A stretch of 64,000 bases of DNA from Marsupella aquatica (Eukaryota > Marchantiophyta): assembly GCA_973895155.1 (NCBI GenBank), contig OZ316892.1, positions 11,904,001 through 11,968,000 of the forward strand, in the 5' to 3' direction. Below the pieces are notes generated by a model that was not told the origin of the DNA, ran no database searches, and worked only from the letters and a program-made list of their open reading frames with translations. Shown piece by piece: positions 1 through 10,612 of the stretch. Numbering within the stretch: position 1 is the stretch's first letter; each line of letters starts with the position of its first letter. The position numbers were made by a program, and so were the translations under genes.

Positions 1-991
1 AGTGTGCCTCAATGCTCCACCTGCCCAAACACCATAGTGTAAGCCCAAGCTTTTCTCACATTTTGGGCAACCCTAGAGGCCATGCAAGCCACAAACTAGG
101 CAACCAAGAGTGGCAGATCGTTTATTAAATTACCTTGAGATGCTTTCCGTCAGGCATGATTGTGCTCTTGGCAAGATCATACCTCTTTTATTAATCATTT
201 TTGTATGGATCAATTTTCTTTTTGCAGATTCCATGCAATCTTGACCGGATCACACTTATTTAGATTGAACTTGTTGGAGACTATGATGGAACTTGCTGTA
301 AGCTAGGCATGAGAGATATGGGAGGATGCAAGGCAAGACAGGTTCTGGTCTGGCATATTAAAATGCTTTGGAGATCATGTTGTTTTTTAAGCCAGCATAT
401 GTCAGCCCACAAAGGTCCTTGTGTAAACTTTGAAGATGATTTTATTTTAATGTTTGCGCATATATTTACCAATGTTGCTAGTGCCTTACAAATAGTATTC
501 AAAATCTGTCCATGTAGTTTTGACAATACAAGGTCAAATGGTCTAGATTGCATGCACTTTTAGAGGAAATTATGTATTTGCCGCCACCTGCTAATTCCAA
601 CATCCAAGATTCACTATAAACGCAACCCTCCAATATACTGAAAACTACACTGAGATGAGAGGAATTTTCTTGGTGGGACCCCAATTGAAAACATTTGATT
701 ACACCAGACCCTAAAAGTAAAAAATCACTTGGTGGGAATCCAAAAGTAGGTTTTGAAATGGAGAACGCTATAGCCCCTGGTTGACAGGGAGTCATTAGAG
801 TGATGGGGGGAGCCGGGTGAGGGCAGGGCAGAGGTCCTGAAGTAGGACCCAGGTTCTCCCGCCATTGCTCTAAGAGAAACATGTATCGGGGCTTTTCTCG
901 TTTTCCAAACATCTAGGTCTCTCTTTGGCAAATCTCTATTTAATCTATTTTCCAAGGCATTGCAATTGCAAGACAAAAAAAAGTAGATTCT
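1..991. other. non-genic stretch, nothing recognised
   Basis: Short open frames occur on both strands, but none shows a recognisable domain or consistent splice signals. Similar words around a 'cttggtggga' core recur near 670 and 729, a weak direct repeat. I see no gene here. Confidence 0.5.
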
Positions 992-1149
992 AAAAGGTTG
1001 TGTAAGATTTTGCCCATAGAGGCATGACTTTGTGGTAACTCACTTGAGTAGAGACTGATAGGTCTTGGGTTCAACTAGTGTGACTGTCTCTTCCCTTTTT
1101 TGTGGGGTTTCACAGATTTTTTAAAAATAAAAAAAGGTTGCATAAGATT
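992..1149 (+). mobile_element. tRNA-derived SINE with target-site duplication
   Basis: An 18-bp direct repeat flanks the element at 992–1009 and 1132–1149. The copies match at 16 of 18 positions, as expected for an aged target-site duplication. The ~122-bp body has a pol III A-box-like segment near 1035 (taactcacttgag) and a B-box-like segment near 1068 (gggttcaacta). It ends in a T-rich then A-rich tail just before the second repeat. Short length, internal pol III promoter boxes, A-rich 3' end and long target-site duplication together are the hallmarks of a tRNA-derived SINE. SINEs are non-coding and are mobilised by LINE enzymes. The exact 5' boundary rests on the duplication. Confidence 0.7.
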
Positions 1150-2092
1150 GAGGGCTGCAGGGGAGGAGGGGAGCTAGCTGCTAGTTATAGGCATTATCAA
1201 TAGCTTATTGTAGTTTTAATTGGGATTGTGTTGTGATTGATTTGGAGCTCAATATCTTTAATTTTGATAGGATTGATTAGGAAGAGACAAGTTGTTGGAT
1301 CCCTGCATAGCGAGCATCTTATTGCAGTTTGATAGGAATCCTTTTGTCAGTTTGATCAATTTGGAGCTGCCAAACATTGAATTTCAATTGTTTGCATTCA
1401 CATACTCATCTGGTGCAAGATTCTGGTCTAGATGACCAACTATGTCTCTCAATTTGCACCACCTGGTGCCTCCTTTTTTCACTGCTGGAACGGGAGGTCA
1501 AAATTGCTTTGATAGGCCCAAATCCAAAACTAGGAAACAAGGTACCTTGGGCTTGTACAACTTTTGCAAAAAAGCTATTTTCCAACACTGGTGGAAATGC
1601 TGAGTAAAGCACTTACCATCTCTATATTCACCCCAAAGCATTAAGTGTTAACAAGGCCATAACATTTGCTGTAACTCCACACAGGTGCAAGTGAGTCTGG
1701 TGATATGGTGATCAAATACCCCCTTGGACAATGGTCTGTACTTTTGCCTGATTTTCTCCCATATCTACCACTTGCCACTGTCCCAAGGATTGCAAGTTGG
1801 TTGTGTGTCCGTTCACCTGTTGGGTGTATGTCTTGTGTCTACCAATTGCATCAACTTTCCTGGTGTTGTAGTGCATCAGGACATAATACCAGAGCTCCAA
1901 TAGCACTTTAGAAGGTGCAAATTCCCTTCTAAAGTTGGCTTGCTCTGCAGGATTGCTTGTAACCTTCCCAAGACAAGGCAAGGGAAACGCATGCCTTGCA
2001 TACAAGGTCTGGTCAATACTTTTGATGTAATCTATTGCAGCAACCCAAGTGCAATGGACGCTGCCAAGTGATCCAGCAATTTGTCAAACCTG
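1150..2092. other. non-genic stretch, nothing recognised
   Basis: AT-rich intergenic DNA. Short frames near 1377–1612 and 1705–2005 overlap on opposite strands and match no family I know. No RNA gene or repeat seen. Confidence 0.45.
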
Positions 2093-2420
2093 TGTTAGGG
2101 TTTTGACTCAACCTTGGCCAGGTTAACTAGAGTAAGTTAACCGGAGTTAGCATTAGTTGACTAGACTCTTCATGAAAGGATAACCCTCTTTGTATCCCAT
2201 GGAGAGAGAGCACTTAGTGGAGAACTTTGTGTGTGTGAGAGAGAGAGCTTGGACCATGGAGCTATGGTGATATGTATTTTTTGTGTTCACAGTGGAGATC
2301 TTGGTGCGTAGCCCTGACGGGGTGAACCACATATCTTTGTGTCGGTGTGCTAGAGTGTTGAATGAGTGATGATTGTGAGACGTCATGCTGTCGGTTTTGA
2401 TCCTACAACCTGCAGTGCAA
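2093..2420 (+). mobile_element. LTR-like sequence, copy 1 of a three-copy family
   Basis: It begins with TGTTAG, the usual left end of plant LTRs. It shares the segment 'gtgaaccacatatct' with the LTR-like sequence on the minus strand at 5040–4690, and its general layout resembles the copy at 55930. No coding remnant follows, so this would be a solo LTR or a fragment. The right boundary is approximate. A paired LTR, a primer-binding site and a polypurine tract were not seen, so the assignment rests on the shared words and the TG start. Confidence 0.4.
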
Positions 2421-4689
2421 TTGAGTTGTCAATGTGTAAGCCATACTAGCCTACCTAAACTGGTGTTGTCTCTTAGCTACAATTAAGTTCAAAAATTATA
2501 AAATACATGACCTAAGCCATATGGTCTCTTAGTGTTAGTATACACACAAGCCAAAAGCAATTGCTCTGCTGCCTGGCTTGCCAAAGGATTTTCTAACGTT
2601 GGCTCCCAAATTATTGGTGTAGCGTGCATGAACTTTTGTTGGGAACACATTTTGAATGAACTTTTGTTGGGAGCACATTTTATACAACTGCTAGCTTGTA
2701 GACTGTTCTGTCTATTGGGAAAGGGTGGAATAGCAAGATCCAATAATAAATTGACCGCTCTAACAACATCAAAAATCATATCCAACTGTGAATGTCTTCC
2801 CCTGTAGGAATTGCATAACAAATAATATTAACCTAGGAATTTAATGTTAACATAATTTTGGTCAAGACTTGAATCTGATCATTTCAATTCTTGGTGTGGC
2901 TGCATGCATATATGGACATTGCAGATTGACTGTACTGCAAAGGTGACTGTGTGGATAGCAGGATGGCATAAGAATGTTTGAGTAAAAACTCAAGTGCTTT
3001 CCAAAGAACACCAAATGAATCCACTACACAGTCTAGATGAATTTTTCCTTCATTCTGTCCAACAAGACGCATTGAGGAGGACACTCTAGGGCTGCAAACC
3101 AAGATACCAGTTTTGCAAAAGATTTTGAGCCTGCTACATCTGATGGTCGTAACATTGGCACTTGGACATTAAGCATGACTCAGGATGCCAAATGTCTCAC
3201 CCAACAATGATCAATTAGTTTTGGACAAGGCCTCGCCATATATGCTTGTACCTGGACAAGCATGTTGCGAAAAGTGGTTGGAACGCTGTAGTTTCAATGT
3301 CTGAACCTGACTCACCTTTAAATTATTTTCTGTCCAATGTGGTCTACTGTTAGCTCCAAATTGGGAAACTCTAACTCTAAGTCTCAACTTTTATTTTGTC
3401 TTGAACCCCCCTTGAACTATGGGTGACCTTGCCATGTAGCATACTCTAGGAATCCAAGCGACAATCAAATTCATTGAAACTAGAGAAAGATTCTCCAAGC
3501 CTGATACAACTAGCCTCATCCTCCACCTCATGTGGAGACTTTCCTCCCAACAATGGATTGACCGCATCAATCTTAGAATTCCAAGCTGCAAATGCCCTAC
3601 AATTTATTGCTTGGAGGCAACGCAAGCTTCTCCTTGTCTATAATATGTACTTAGTGATAAGCATCTTGTATCATCCAATCTAGCTATAGATTTTCTTCAA
3701 TGATTTCTGCCTCCATCCTCAACATATGTTGTCTGATCTGTTGCAAATGTCACATCCAATGTGTCTCTTGCCTGCAATTGCAATGTCTTCTGAATGTGCC
3801 CCATTGTTAGCAATATTTATCTGAATTACTCTCGGCAATGTGGCTGCTGTTTTAGATGTGCAACGCCTTGCTACCCTGCCAAAGGACTCATTCTGCTGCA
3901 CAATTTCTCCCTATTGCCTGTGATTATGGACCCCCATGACAAGTCTCTTGTAAATTATCTGGCCTATGGGTGGGCCATGTTAGCGGTATCCACTATAAAC
4001 ACGAACAATTATGTATGCCGCAACACACAAACATGATGCCAAAAAAATTGTTACAGAGAATGATAAAACTTAGGAAACTTGAAATTAACATACCAAGAGT
4101 GGGGGGAAAAACGACCTCTCGCAAGGTCCATTTAACAATTATTTAAATTAATTCTAAAACATATATTTATTTACTTAACAAACAACAACTACTAACTCTA
4201 CGTTTCATCTTATTGATAACGGAATTGATTGAAAGAGGCAAGGAAAGAGGACAATGGACAATGGTGCACAACTATTACAAGAAAAGATCAATTTTGTTGA
4301 ATTTCTTAGATCAGCAAATGAGATCAAATGTTGATCATCAACGACAGTGTGCACTTTGAGCCAGTGGTACTTTAAAATTAGGCGGTTGTGCGTATGGGGT
4401 ATTTAGATTGAAGATCTCCCAAGACTTTCCAATGACCCTCATCAAACCAATTATATGAAAGAGATTGAAGGGGCCTAAAGGAAAGAATGAGATAGGATTT
4501 GGGGAAAAATAGAACATATGGAAGTTTAGGGTGGGAACGTTTCAAAAAGAGAGAGGCCCCAATGTTTCCCTTAAAGAAATGGGGGGAGAACCTGGGGCCT
4601 ACTTCTCTTTCTCTCCACCATATCCCTAAACCCTTATGATCTTGTGATTGTCATAAAGGTTTCTAGTAAATTTTGCTATTACTAAATCA
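2421..4689. other. non-genic stretch between opposed LTR-like pieces
   Basis: About 2.3 kb of AT-rich DNA. The short frames on both strands (for example 2489–2821 minus, 3794–4036 plus) have no recognised domain. One imperfect duplication is visible near 2630–2680, where a phrase ending 'gaacttttgttggga' recurs. The flanking LTR-like pieces face in opposite directions, so this is not the interior of one simple retroelement. Confidence 0.45.
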
Positions 4690-5040
4690 ATTCTTGTTGA
4701 GCATAGACGACAATTGCAACGGCAAGCCCATTAACCATCCAACGTACAAGAGTTGACACAGAGAGATATGTGGTTCACTTCCACATGAGGCTACGTCCAC
4801 GGGAACACACAAGAACTTTACTGCACTCTAGGCCGTCCGGCCATACCAAGCATCCACAACACAAGTCTCCCTATCTCTCAACTAGCTCCGTAACAATGAG
4901 CCTTAGTCCCCTAGGGTCTGGCACCAGCCCTGGCTATATACACAACAGCACTACCGTTAACCTTAACTAAGTCATAACTCAAGTTAGCCTAAATGTGGTG
5001 GTTAGCTCATGAGTCACAAGACTAAGAGCAATACCTAACA
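4690..5040 (-). mobile_element. LTR-like sequence, copy 2 (minus strand)
   Basis: Read on the minus strand it starts TGTTAGG at 5040. It shares several ordered blocks with the plus-strand sequence at 55930: 'ctcattgttac', 'ggcctagagtgca', 'cttgtgt' and the CCACA…TCT…TGTGT block. It also shares 'gtgaaccacatatct' with 2093–2420. Conserved block order with diverged spacers is what old copies of one LTR family look like. There is no attached coding region. The far end near 4690 is approximate. Confidence 0.45.
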
Positions 5041-5235
5041 ATTCTGATCAAAATCAGTAATTTTTGTGTTAATAGAAACATTTTTTGAAGGGTTTTGTAG
5101 CACACCCTAGCATGGTAAGAATCACTAAGAATTGAGTGTGCTACATTTAAAAATTCGTTGACGTCATAGTTTCTTCAAAAGACAGAAACTTACAATCCGA
5201 TATTACTAATATATTCTTAGTAAAAAATATATTAG

Positions 5236-6092
5236 AAATCACCCTTTCCAGCATCCTCTCCGAGGCACCTGACATGGACCGAGCTTGGATTCTTTCTTCC
5301 GGAGGGAAGGGCGCAGGTGGATAGCTTCAGGCCAATCCAGTCATTCCTCATTTGCGGATGTCTTCAACGAAGTTCTCCACAGCCATGCGTATTCATATGG
5401 GGCTGCCCCACCCACTTCTTGCAGGTTTACCCCCTTCTTGCACTTGTGGGAAGCCTTGTGATGCCACAGGTGTCCATCTTCTTCGGTGCAGTTTGGGAGG
5501 TGAAACCATTATTGTTCACGACGCTGTGCGAGATGCAACTGCTCAGGTTCTCTCTAGCTCTTTGGTATGCGTGCGGCGGGAGGTGGTACTCGAGTTACCT
5601 GGTCCTCCATCACAGCGGTTACGGGTGGATCTTACCATGGTCCGTGAGGCTCAACGTACATTGGCAGATGTAGTGGTGGCAAACCCATTGCGCCAAGACA
5701 TCATTGGGACAACGGCAACTACGGCAGGGGCAGCAGCGTCACCTGCGGCAACAACGAAGGAGGCCAAATATGCTGCACGAGCTTCATCCGACAGCTTCCT
5801 CTCCCTTGCTCTGGAGCTATTTGGGCGTCTTCATCCTCAGTTTGATGGGCTTCTTCGGCAAGCTGCCCGGGATGTTCATGGCCGCATGGGTTCCACCGGA
5901 CCCCCGCTTTCTATTTTGACCACGCACTTTCACCAACGCATTTCAGTCACCTTGCAGCGTGCTCAAGCTCGGGCCATCTATCGTCGATCTCTTACAGTGG
6001 GTGCTAGTGTGCCTCCGCAGCGGCTAGCTCCCCTAGAGGATGTTCCAATCCCACTTGCCAATCTAGCTTTGACCCTTGATGTGGACCAGTAA
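5236..6092 (+). pseudogene. C-terminal zinc-finger/nuclease-like end of a reverse-transcriptase-type element
   Basis: The frame ending TAA at 6092 encodes a Cys/His cluster (CTCGKPCDATGVHLLRC, pattern C-x-C-x9-H-x3-C), then HDAVRD, then a block ending LADVVVANPL. This order is familiar from the region after the RT domain in a large family of non-LTR-like elements of plants, algae and protists. There the zinc cluster precedes a nuclease-like fold with conserved Asp residues. The frame extends upstream to about 5236, where the family's serine/glycine motif (SSGGKGAGG) is followed by an in-frame TAG at a position that usually holds tryptophan. The polymerase domain is missing. Most likely a 5'-truncated dead copy, the usual outcome of target-primed insertion. 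The family call is from memory of the pattern. Confidence 0.65.
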
Positions 6093-8561
6093 CTTTTTGC
6101 CACATTTGCTAGGAATGATGAGGACCTCGGTCCGCTTGGGTTAGTTTTAGTCTCTCTTTCTTGGTTTTTAGGGGTTCCCTATTGCTCATTTCTTACTTTT
6201 AGTTCCTCTTTCTTGGTGTTTAGTGGTTCCCTTTTGCTCACTTCTTTTTCAATTGGTTTTGTCCACTTGGGCCCTCTTTTGTTTGTTCATTTGTACTCTG
6301 ATTGGTCCCTTTGTATATAAAAGTGTGTATATTCTTCCAAGTTAAAAAATCTACCAAATTTTGTTTGCCATCAATCCATCTGTCCATTTGTAAGGTCACA
6401 GGTCTATGCAAGGGAATGTGTTGTATGAGAAATAGATGCATGCCTAATTGGGTTATCACCCTAGAGCAGAGTTCCAACAAATAAAACTGTTTGCCTTGGA
6501 TTTTGCTTCCAGGTTCATCCAACATCCCCCTTCAGTTGGCCATTGCCCAATTTCCTGGGTGTGGTCTTCTTTATATTTCTTTGTATGCGTGCAATGGATT
6601 TGCTTGTTATTTTGAGGCAGAAAACTTACGTCTAATTCAACTTAACTTGTAGTTTTGAGGCAGAAAACAATTTCCATAATCTTTTATAGCCATTTCTGGG
6701 GAATCACAGGGTATGGGAGTTGCAACAGACAAGGTCAACGTCCATCTTTATTTAGAGAAAAGAAAAATGGTCATGAATAATTTACAAGGAGAGGCTAAAC
6801 AAAGTACAACAAAGGAAAAGTAAAAAGGTGCAAAGCAGACAAACACCAACACTAACGAAGAGCGAAACGAGGAGGCAATTGCAAAACCCCTAAATCTAGA
6901 AGAGAGGGAAATTTGAATATATGTGGGTCCATCTTTACTTAGACTTCATGATAATTATCTGTGAACCCCCATGTTCATCCAAGGAATGTGTGTGTGATGA
7001 AGTGAAATCAATTTTTAGCAAGAAGATAACCCATGGTTTTGAGTTTCCCGGTGGTCTTGTGTGTGCTCGTACAAAAGAGTACACTCAAAAGTTAGAGGAG
7101 ATTGATCTGGTTGAGACGATCTCTCTAGTTTATCAAACGAAAGGTTGAATGTGGAGGAATTGATTTTCTGACAGTTTTCGCTTACACATTGGAGAAATCA
7201 TGTTTCTACCAATCTTGATTGATTGTTTGTGAGTTACATTGAGCATTATGGCCATAGGACAGACTGGAGGACAACACTCAGTTGTTGGCGGAAGAGCGTC
7301 TATCATTTTGGTAAGAAGAACGCACGAAACAGATGAGCCATCACTTTGCATGAAGGTTTTGTAAATTTTTTGATTTATGAAAGCTATGGTGTGAAGGGGA
7401 GACCAGCGATTGTTTCTTTGGCATAGAGGTTGCATTTGGCGTCAACCTGTGTTCAGAGTGAGCTTCAATTGAAGCTTGGAGTGATGCAAACAATTCAATC
7501 CGGGAAGCAAGCGTTGCGGACAGGCGATGACGATGTAATCGAATAAATTAATTTGCAGCAGCTAAGTTTGTGATGGTGACGGGATTGTGACATCTCTTCA
7601 TCAAGAAAGAGAGGTGGACATTTTTTGATGTTGCATTTCTTGAGTCGGTGACGGTTATTTAAGTGTGTGCAAGTTATACGATTGTACGGTATCCACCATT
7701 CACCTCACAACTCAAACTCTTCGACGCAATGTGACAAAATGATAGTACCCTATTCACAATCATCTCTCGTTGGTATCTCTGTCATTAAAAGAGAGAGGAT
7801 CAGGTATGAGTCATTACTTATTTACTTATGTTATTTTAGAGGTAGTTATCTTGGGGGTCTCACTATATGGATATCTCCCCCATCACCTACGACGTTTTTA
7901 GGCCTTGTACCCCCTAAAATGTAAGAGAAAATATTATTTGTTAACCGCTATAAAACTGGAAATTCTTGGAATATTCCAAAAATTTGGTTAGAAAATCACT
8001 AATGTTCTTATAAGTCTCAAAATTGGATTTAAAAGACCCTATTGTTTTTTTGAGAAATTTTTTAAGTTTTCCATTTGAACCAATAAAACAACCATATTCT
8101 TGGTCATCCGTGATATGTTATTTTTGTGGAAGTGAAACACCCAAAACATTTATCTAATTAATTATATAATAAATAATTTAAAAACACTCAAAAAGGTAAC
8201 TAATATTTTTACAGTGAAAAAAATAACATCTTTTCCTTTATATTCTGGTTTTTTTACATTTAATATTTATGGCACGATTCCTCATCATTTACACAAAATG
8301 AACATAAACATGATAAGGACCTTTTTGTTTTCCAGAAAACCTACTCTATCCTGTTTGTCACCATCCTCGTTGATGTGCATGGCGCATTCTCGTGCGGGAA
8401 TTTGCAAGGAACCCCTCATGGGGGTCTGCAAATATATATTTTTGGCTTGGTAGGACTGCTAGCACTTGTATTTTGCTATGCTTTGGTAGCAAGTAATATG
8501 GTATTGGGTTCAGTTTTCAAAATTGCCTTTAGGAAAAGTTGCCAGCACATAGTTTGACATA
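6093..8561. other. non-genic stretch with a short tandem duplication
   Basis: No gene recognised. An imperfect direct duplication of ~50 bp lies at about 6147–6193 and 6200–6245 (shared core ctctttcttgg). 'ttgaggcagaaaac' is repeated at about 6612 and 6655. 7900–8230 is very AT-rich. Confidence 0.5.
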
Positions 8562-9015
8562 ATGTTGTCAAGGTGATAAATGATGTCAAGGAGAGAAATA
8601 ATGTCAAAGTGAACAAAATGTCGAGGTGATAAAAGATGTTGAGGAGAGAAAATATGTAAAGGTGAGCAAAAGATGTCGAGGTGATAAAAGATGTCAAAGA
8701 GAGAAAAAAGATGTCAAGGTGATAGAAGATGTTGAGGTGAGCAAAGGATGTAAAAGAGAAGGATGTAAAGGAGAAAAGCTCTAAAGGAGAGGAAAGATGT
8801 CAAGGTGAGAAAAAGATACGAATGTGAAAAATGACAATCATCGAGGTGAGTAAAATATGTCAAGGAGAAAAAATATGTCAAGATGAGAAAATATGTCTAA
8901 CGTGAGAAAAAAATGTTGAGTAGATAAAACTATGTCAAGATGAGAAAAATATATCAGGGTGAGAAAAAATTGTCAAGGCAAAAAAAATTGTCAAGTCGAG
9001 GCAAAGATGTTGGGG
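8562..9015 (+). repeat. degenerate ~20-bp minisatellite
   Basis: About 22 diverged copies of a ~20-bp unit approximating 'gatgtcaaggtgagaaaa' run head to tail for ~450 bp. The purine content on the plus strand is very strong. Copies alternate between 'aaggtga' and 'aaggaga' variants, suggesting a higher-order pair of units. The short open frames here are by-products of the repeat, not genes. Confidence 0.85.
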
Positions 9016-9250
9016 CAAAGCATGTCCCAAAGTGTTATTGTGAAAGCAATGTTGTGGGGGAGGGCGAGAGCATGGGGGGGAATGCAAGATGGGGGGTGGT
9101 GGCTGGGGTATCACGGGGTCAAGTGTGGTTGCCCTCTGCTGATATATAGAGAAATCCTTTCTCTCCTTCCATGGTACTGGTTTGTTCCTTCCTTTTCCAC
9201 TTTTGTCAATTGCACAAAAGCTTTGAGATGGGATAGTTTGGTATAATGGG

Positions 9251-9282
9251 ATTTAAAATATGACAATTGTCATATTTTAAAT
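9251..9282. repeat. perfect 32-bp palindrome
   Basis: The left half ATTTAAAATATGACAA is followed immediately by its exact reverse complement, with no spacer. It could extrude as a cruciform or mark a foldback end. It lies just after the minisatellite and is not near a recognised gene. Confidence 0.9.
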
Positions 9283-10523
9283 TGTCATTACATCCATTTC
9301 ATTGTTACAAACAATTATCACTATGGCCATTTTGTTGTTGGGGCCATTTTATTCTTGAGGCCATTATGCCTTTGGTCAATAAGGTTATTGCAAAAAGGAA
9401 TTTAGGATTGAGTGTTTATCTAACTTGGAAAAAATAGTTCATAGAGAGAAAAGAAAAAAGAAAATTCGTGATCTACTCCCAATAGACTTAAATCTTTTTC
9501 ATAGCTTAATTTGTATTGTTCTCTGTATTTTAAGTGAATGGGGCGAACATGTGTCCAAATGTCATGTGGGGTCGAACTGTCAAGAACTGAAACTGGCGCA
9601 AAGGCGGCGCTGGCTTTGCTCACCCTCTTGGGATTTTGAGGGATTAGATGCTTGGGATTCCTTATGAAGGTGGATTAACGACAGAAGGGAAGTGGGGAGC
9701 GGTGAGAGAGTCACGATTTTCAGACAAATTACGATTGGAGTGAAGATTTCGGGTTTGGGGAGGGGTGCGTCCGGTTGTGCAGTCTCCGTTAGGTCAGGGT
9801 GGCTCGGGGTTGAACGAGACAGCATTGAATTACAGGGAATCACTGCAAAGGAGATTTCAGCGGAGAAGCGACAACTAAAACTGGTAAAGCAAGAGATTGC
9901 GGAGACATGTCCTTTGGGCTATGTATTGCTGAGGAATTAGCACATCAGCTGGGAGTGGAGTCACGTCGTTCAGGCGTAAGCAAGATTAGGCAATCGGGCT
10001 ATTCACTCCCGGTGGATGAAGTTGCTACACAAAGGGCGATCAAGCTTACGAAGTGAGGCGGGATCACGGGGGGTTAACGCTAGGTCAGCGTGAAAACTGG
10101 AGCGAGGAAGAAGTTTGGTTTGAGCTTAAGGAGTGAGGCCTGGTCTGGGGGTTCAAAGGGTGATCGGGCTTTCGGGGGTGGCAGAATCTGGGCCGCTCGG
10201 GTGGGGCTTTCCATTGAGTGGGGTACTCGGGGGGGTCACTTCCGTGGAAGTGCCACATCACGTGCGACGAAGTATAGGGCCATTTAATTGGGTTCGGCGG
10301 AAGACTTCCAAAGTTTCGTGGAAGAACAATAGGGTCCGTTTTAATTGTTGGGCCGCTTTAAAGAACAATAGGCATTTATTAAATGGGACATATTCCACGG
10401 AAGATGTCCATGAAAGTTAGGGTTGCTTGCAATAGTTCTACATGGGACACACGGCATGTTGTGATTGGTCCAAGTGTCATAATATAATTGGTACACGTGT
10501 AGGGTACTATAGTCAAAATTGAG
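9283..10523. other. non-genic stretch, nothing recognised
   Basis: Mixed-composition DNA turning G-rich after ~9650. The short frames (for example 9425–9667 and 10133–10420) show no domain. It may belong to the same large unit as the ORF cluster that follows, but I see nothing that proves it. Confidence 0.4.
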
Positions 10524-10612
10524 TTTGGGGTTTTGGGGTTTGGGGTTTTGGGGTCTGGGGTTAAAACATTTTGGGTTTGGGGTTTTGGGGGTTCTTTGGG
10601 GGGGCTTAATGC
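10524..10612 (+). repeat. G-rich tract of GGGGTTT-type units
   Basis: Runs of four or more G alternate with TTT or TTTT, broken once near 10561–10572, then end in a longer G run. The unit resembles but is not the plant telomere repeat TTTAGGG. Repeated G4 runs with short loops are able to form a G-quadruplex on the plus strand. Confidence 0.75.
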
